DNA from: CAZNYN01 sp964577295
GTDB taxonomy: Bacteria; Synergistota; Synergistia; Synergistales; Synergistaceae
Direction: 5' to 3'
Length of the DNA: 64,000 nt
Assembly (NCBI GenBank): GCA_964577295.1
Contig: CAZNYN010000003.1
Location: 41,080-105,079, forward strand
Part shown: in pieces, positions 60,638 to 64,000 of the stretch
Position numbering within the stretch: position 1 is the first letter of the stretch
How the letters are laid out: each line of letters opens with the position of its first letter
Translations under genes and position numbers: made by a program
Notes under the pieces: generated by a model
What the model saw: the letters and a program-made list of their open reading frames with translations, nothing else
Databases searched by the model: none
What the model was told of the DNA's origin: nothing

Positions 60638-62698
60638 TTAGCCCACTCCGAGCCACGGCGATTTTATTTCCGAGAAATTTTCGGTAAATTTTAAAATCGC
60701 TTCTTCGTATTCTTTCTTTGAAACCCATTCTTTTGCATCTTCAGCCGCCTGCATAAGCAGCTTTGCGTCTTTGGCAAGGTCGGCAGTTTTAAATTCCGCA
60801 CTTCCGTGCTGCATAGAGCCGCTTACCTCGCCATATCCCCTTGTCCGCAGATCGGCTTCCGCTATTTCAAAACCGTCGTCTGTCTCCGCCATTACCGCCA
60901 ATCTGCCGTTCTCCGTCTTTTCGTCGGAGACCAAAAGTATGCAGACACCGCGCTTGGCGCCTCTGCCTACTCTGCCCCTGAGCTGGTGGAGCTGCGACAA
61001 GCCGAACATTTCAGCGGATTCTATCACTATGAGTGATGCCTCTGGGACGTCTATGCCGACTTCTATGACTGTGGTTCCTGCCAGTATTCTGCACTTGCCG
61101 CTGTGAAAATCGGCTATAGCCCGACTTTTTTCATCCGATGCCATGCGCCCGTGCACCATCGCTACTCCTAGCCCGTCGAAATATTTGCGGAGAAATGCGT
61201 TTCTGTTTATTACGGAAGATTCTTCGTCGTCAACCCTCGGGCAGACCCAATATACTCTGCCGCCTGTTTTTATCTCGTCATATATGAACTTTAGCAGCAC
61301 CTTCATTTTTTCCATGCCGACTACTCTTGTCTCCACACGAGTACGCCCTTTTGGCTTTTCCCTCAGAAAAGATATCTCCAAGTCGCCGAAAGCACACATA
61401 GTGAGAGTTCTGGGGATGGGCGTGGCACTCATCAAAAGTGTGTGCGGAACAGAGCCTTTTTTCGTAAGAGCGCCTCTTTGCGCTACGCCGAACCTGTGCT
61501 GTTCGTCTATTATTACCGCGCCTAGATTTTTAAATTCCACTCCGCTCTCAAGAAGAGCCTGCGTGCCTACGACAACTGACGCATCTCCGCTTTTTACGGC
61601 CTCAAGCGCGGAAATCCTTTGCGCATTTTTCTGCCCGCCTTTGACGAGGACACACATAGCGCCTCTCGGTGCGAGATATTTTTCCGCCTGCGAGAAAAGT
61701 TGGTCTGCCAAAATTTCAGTCGGAGCCATAAGAGAACACTGCACGCCCGAATCAGCAGCGGCGGCGGCAAGCCCCAAGGCTATAATTGTCTTGCCAGATC
61801 CGACATCGCCCTGCAAAAGCCTCGACATTGGAATTTGGCTTCCAGTGTCCGCAAAAATTTCTTCCAATATTTTTTTCTGCGATTCTGTCATATCAAATGG
61901 GAGGGAGAGTATAAATTCTCTGTATATAGCACCCGGCTTTATCGCCGAAGGTGACTTTTGTGCCTTGAAAGCTATTCTTCTAAGAGCCATTGCGCTCTGA
62001 ACCAGCAGAAGCTCTTCGTATGCAATGCGCCTGCGCGCCTCCTTCCACTCTTCGGGCGATGGCGGCATGTGCATAGTTCTGAGGGCATCGCAAAGAGGCA
62101 GGAGAGCTCTTTTTTCCATTATAAAATCAGGCAGAGTCTCTTTCACAAAGGGGAGAGACTCTGTCACAATATCTCTTGTAAAATGGGAAAACCACCTTTG
62201 CGGAAGTCCCGCCGTTGATGGATATATCGGTATTATGCCGGTAAATGAATCCATGAGGTTAGTATCCTTAAAAACTTCAAATTCGGGATTCATAAACTCA
62301 AAGACAGAAGAAGAGAGGCGCGGCGTTCCGAAAAAAGCCGCAGTCGTCCCCTCCTTCAATATGTATTCAAGTCCTTTTCTGTTGAACCATGAGGCCCGAG
62401 CCGCCGCTGTGCCGTCTTCGATCAATGCGGAGACAAGCTCAAGTCCGGGTTTGGAAAGTTTGCGCCGCTCAATTTCCGTAACCTTTGCAAAAATTACGGA
62501 AGGACGTCCTGCAACAAGAGATGAAATTTTGGAGACATTACGCCTATCCTCATATCTCCTCGGAAAAAAGTTTAAAATGTCTTTCGCCGTTTCAAGCCCC
62601 ATGAGAGACAGCAACTTAGTACGCTTCGGCCCCACTCCGTCAAAAGCGCTGAGCTTCGTCTTCAGAAAATCGCTGCATTTTTCTTCTTTGTTTTTCAA
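60638..62698 (-). CDS. recG: ATP-dependent DNA helicase RecG
   Basis: A 686-residue helicase that remodels stalled forks. An N-terminal OB/wedge domain (about 55-165) precedes the superfamily 2 motor: Walker A GDVGSGKT, motif II IIDEQHRFG, ATPIPRTL, and motif VI LRGRVGRGAKRG. The start is uncertain: TTG 62698 is the first in-frame start after the divIVA stop but GAGAG abuts it directly, and there is no better in-frame candidate. It lies 9 bp after divIVA. Confidence 0.93.
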   Translation of the reverse strand: MKNKEEKCSDFLKTKLSAFDGVGPKRTKLLSLMGLETAKDILNFFPRRYEDRRNVSKISSLVAGRPSVIFAKVTEIERRKLSKPGLELVSALIEDGTAAARASWFNRKGLEYILKEGTTAAFFGTPRLSSSVFEFMNPEFEVFKDTNLMDSFTGIIPIYPSTAGLPQRWFSHFTRDIVTESLPFVKETLPDFIMEKRALLPLCDALRTMHMPPSPEEWKEARRRIAYEELLLVQSAMALRRIAFKAQKSPSAIKPGAIYREFILSLPFDMTESQKKILEEIFADTGSQIPMSRLLQGDVGSGKTIIALGLAAAAADSGVQCSLMAPTEILADQLFSQAEKYLAPRGAMCVLVKGGQKNAQRISALEAVKSGDASVVVGTQALLESGVEFKNLGAVIIDEQHRFGVAQRGALTKKGSVPHTLLMSATPIPRTLTMCAFGDLEISFLREKPKGRTRVETRVVGMEKMKVLLKFIYDEIKTGGRVYWVCPRVDDEESSVINRNAFLRKYFDGLGVAMVHGRMASDEKSRAIADFHSGKCRILAGTTVIEVGIDVPEASLIVIESAEMFGLSQLHQLRGRVGRGAKRGVCILLVSDEKTENGRLAVMAETDDGFEIAEADLRTRGYGEVSGSMQHGSAEFKTADLAKDAKLLMQAAEDAKEWVSKKEYEEAILKFTENFSEIKSPWLGVG

Positions 62699-62707
62699 CT
62701 CTCTGTT

Positions 62708-63316
62708 TTAATTAAGTATCTCTTTCGGATTTACGCCAAGCATATTGTACGCGGCTTCGAGGTCTTTTCTCTCGGGTGTCGGCTCTTCGGCATGCGGTTC
62801 ATCGTCGGGTTCGTCCTCTTCCTCCGTCTCAAGCACGCTGTCTACAGCTTTCTCCAGCTTTGACGAGCCGACACACTGGTTCAGCATATTATCAAACTTT
62901 GCCAGCATTCCGCGGAATTCCTGCTCATACATCTCTCGGATGTCCCTTATCTGCGACACTCCGCTGCGAAGTCTCTCCGCCTCTTTTGCCGCATCGGAAC
63001 AGATATCCTCAGCACGCTCCTCGGCATCTGATATTATCTTCGCCGCCGCTTCACGCGCACTCTTCACTCTGTCGTCCGCGCTCTTCTGGGCAAGGATGAG
63101 AGCCTCGTTTAAGACATTCTTCATCTTGTCGTACTCGGCAAGCCGTTCTTCCTTAGCAGCCAGGTCGCGTTCAAGTTCTTTGTTCTTCTGGACATAGCTC
63201 TGAAGCGCCTCTGCGACATTATCCAAAAATTCGTCAACTTCCGCCGCGTCATAGCCTCTGATGCTCTTTTTAAATGATTGATTAACCACGTCAAGCGATG
63301 TTAGCAGTTCCGCCAA
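62708..63316 (-). CDS. divIVA: DivIVA domain cell-division/polar protein
   Basis: A 202-residue protein. The N-terminal lipid-binding segment is SFKKSIRGYDAAEVDEFLD, then a long coiled coil (about 40-150) and an acidic C-terminal tail (EEEDEPDDEPHAEE). DivIVA marks poles and septa through membrane curvature. The start is TTG 63316, with GGAAGG about 8 nt upstream; GTG 63325 overlaps that site. Its place after yggS fits the usual division cluster order. Confidence 0.88.
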   Translation of the reverse strand: MAELLTSLDVVNQSFKKSIRGYDAAEVDEFLDNVAEALQSYVQKNKELERDLAAKEERLAEYDKMKNVLNEALILAQKSADDRVKSAREAAAKIISDAEERAEDICSDAAKEAERLRSGVSQIRDIREMYEQEFRGMLAKFDNMLNQCVGSSKLEKAVDSVLETEEEDEPDDEPHAEEPTPERKDLEAAYNMLGVNPKEILN

Positions 63317-63342
63317 AAAAAACACCTTCCCTCAATAATATA

Positions 63343-64000
63343 TTAAGCCCTGATGCCAAAAATACCAGTTCCTACACGTACAATTGTACTTCCCTCTTCT
63401 ATGGCGATTTCATAGTCGCCGCTCATGCCCATGGAAAGCTCCGGAATATTCCTGCCGATAGAAGACTGTATCTTCTCCCGCAGCTCCCTCAGACCTGCAA
63501 AAGCGCAGCGGACGCTTGCTTCGTCATCCACATGCGGCCCTATTGTCATAAGCCCGTCTATGGCTATACGCGGGCAATACTCGACTATGCGTTCCGCAAG
63601 GTATGGCGCATCCAGAGGATCGACACCGTCTTTGGAAGCCTCTTTTGACATATTAACCTCCAAAAAGACAGAGTATGAAGGTACATCGGTCTCGGCTAAA
63701 ATACGGTCAAGCATTCGCGCCAAATCCAAAGAATCGACAGTCTCTATCACGGAGAATATTTCCAACGCCTTGCGCGCCTTGTTCCTTTGGAGATGACCTA
63801 TGAGATGCCACGGCGTTGTCAGATTCTTCGGCCAAAGATTTCTTTTGTCCGAGGCTTCCTGAATTCTATTCTCGCCCAATATATCCACTTTCGAAGAGGC
63901 CTCTGTCATCATCTCTATGGGATGAAATTTTGAAACCCCCATCAACTTTACATCTTCCGCCCTTCGTCCGCTCCTTTTTGCGGCTTCGGATATGCGGCTG
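63343..64000 (-). CDS. yggS: YggS-family PLP homeostasis protein, 5' end cut off
   Basis: The frame is open to the right window edge. Reading from 64000 leftward it gives SRISEAAKRSGRRAEDVKLM and then GVSKFHP, so the gene begins outside the window. Internal TTG/ATG near 63945 are not the start. Family marks are the PLP-Lys in VSKFHP, GENRIQEA, WHLIGHLQRNK, MSMGMSGDYEIAIEEG and VRVGTGIFG. YggS/PROSC proteins buffer pyridoxal phosphate. It precedes divIVA by 26 bp. Confidence 0.92.
   Translation of the reverse strand, partial: SRISEAAKRSGRRAEDVKLMGVSKFHPIEMMTEASSKVDILGENRIQEASDKRNLWPKNLTTPWHLIGHLQRNKARKALEIFSVIETVDSLDLARMLDRILAETDVPSYSVFLEVNMSKEASKDGVDPLDAPYLAERIVEYCPRIAIDGLMTIGPHVDDEASVRCAFAGLRELREKIQSSIGRNIPELSMGMSGDYEIAIEEGSTIVRVGTGIFGIRA

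Overview
The window looks like ordinary chromosome from a member of the phylum Synergistota, an anaerobic, amino-acid-using diderm. Three things point there. A secreted beta-helix protein at 39965-41359 ends in a Gly-Gly-Cys-Asn, hydrophobic stretch, Arg-Arg-Lys-Lys tail of the Synergist-CTERM type. There is a full outer-membrane lipid A L-Ara4N operon beside Gram-positive-looking housekeeping genes (DivIVA, RNase Y/YmdB, YitT). There is also an [FeFe] hydrogenase-type sensor. Base composition and codon style look even throughout. I see no insertion sequence, prophage, CRISPR array or rRNA.

Layout. 1-2459: a cut-off cysteine desulfidase, a nitronate monooxygenase-like flavoprotein and an unknown small protein, all leftward. 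2628-6468: three tandem YitT membrane proteins, each exactly 297 codons after start correction, then a methyltransferase. 6661-11255: a [2Fe-2S] protein, a HydS-type [FeFe] hydrogenase-PAS sensor and a PP2C/SpoIIE phosphatase, followed by the Se/Mo hydroxylase maturation pair yqeC and a mocA-like gene. 11273-13366: a REC-GGDEF-EAL protein whose REC and GGDEF sites are degenerate. 13760-17207: an NCS2 nucleobase permease behind a LacI-type operator, a ProC-like reductase and a gamma-glutamyl hydrolase. 17441-25700: an eight-gene arn operon (arnT, B, C, split A, D, a single E/F-like gene, ugd). 25964-32872: a DMT transporter, an aldo/keto reductase, modABC, the ogt-alkA alkylation repair pair and an atypical DapB. 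32991-37147: CorA, a fourth YitT lacking the C-terminal domain, and a V4R protein fused operonically to a diguanylate cyclase. 37155-39919: metNIQ behind a Met-rich leader peptide and a terminator. 39965-47100: the beta-helix protein, a lipoprotein-like protein, RecQ, a dCache diguanylate cyclase, tRNA-Ala and a phosphodiester glycosidase. 47205-58911 and onward: glyA-rlmN, a TPP enzyme, a cysteine hydrolase, purA, GIY-YIG, a nitroreductase, an NSS transporter, ymdB-rny, recG, divIVA and yggS (cut by the right edge).

The most interesting signal is at 37155-37360. A consensus promoter drives a 29-codon ORF with a strong ribosome binding site and the codons Met-Met-Met-Cys-Met. An intrinsic terminator follows, then the methionine transporter operon. 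It reads as ribosome-mediated attenuation sensing charged tRNA-Met. Other points of note are the self-contained split-arnA Ara4N operon, the basic repeat tail on RlmN, the catalytically altered DapB and a perfect LacI/GalR-family operator. All assignments come from reading the sequence and recalled family knowledge; no search or folding program was run.
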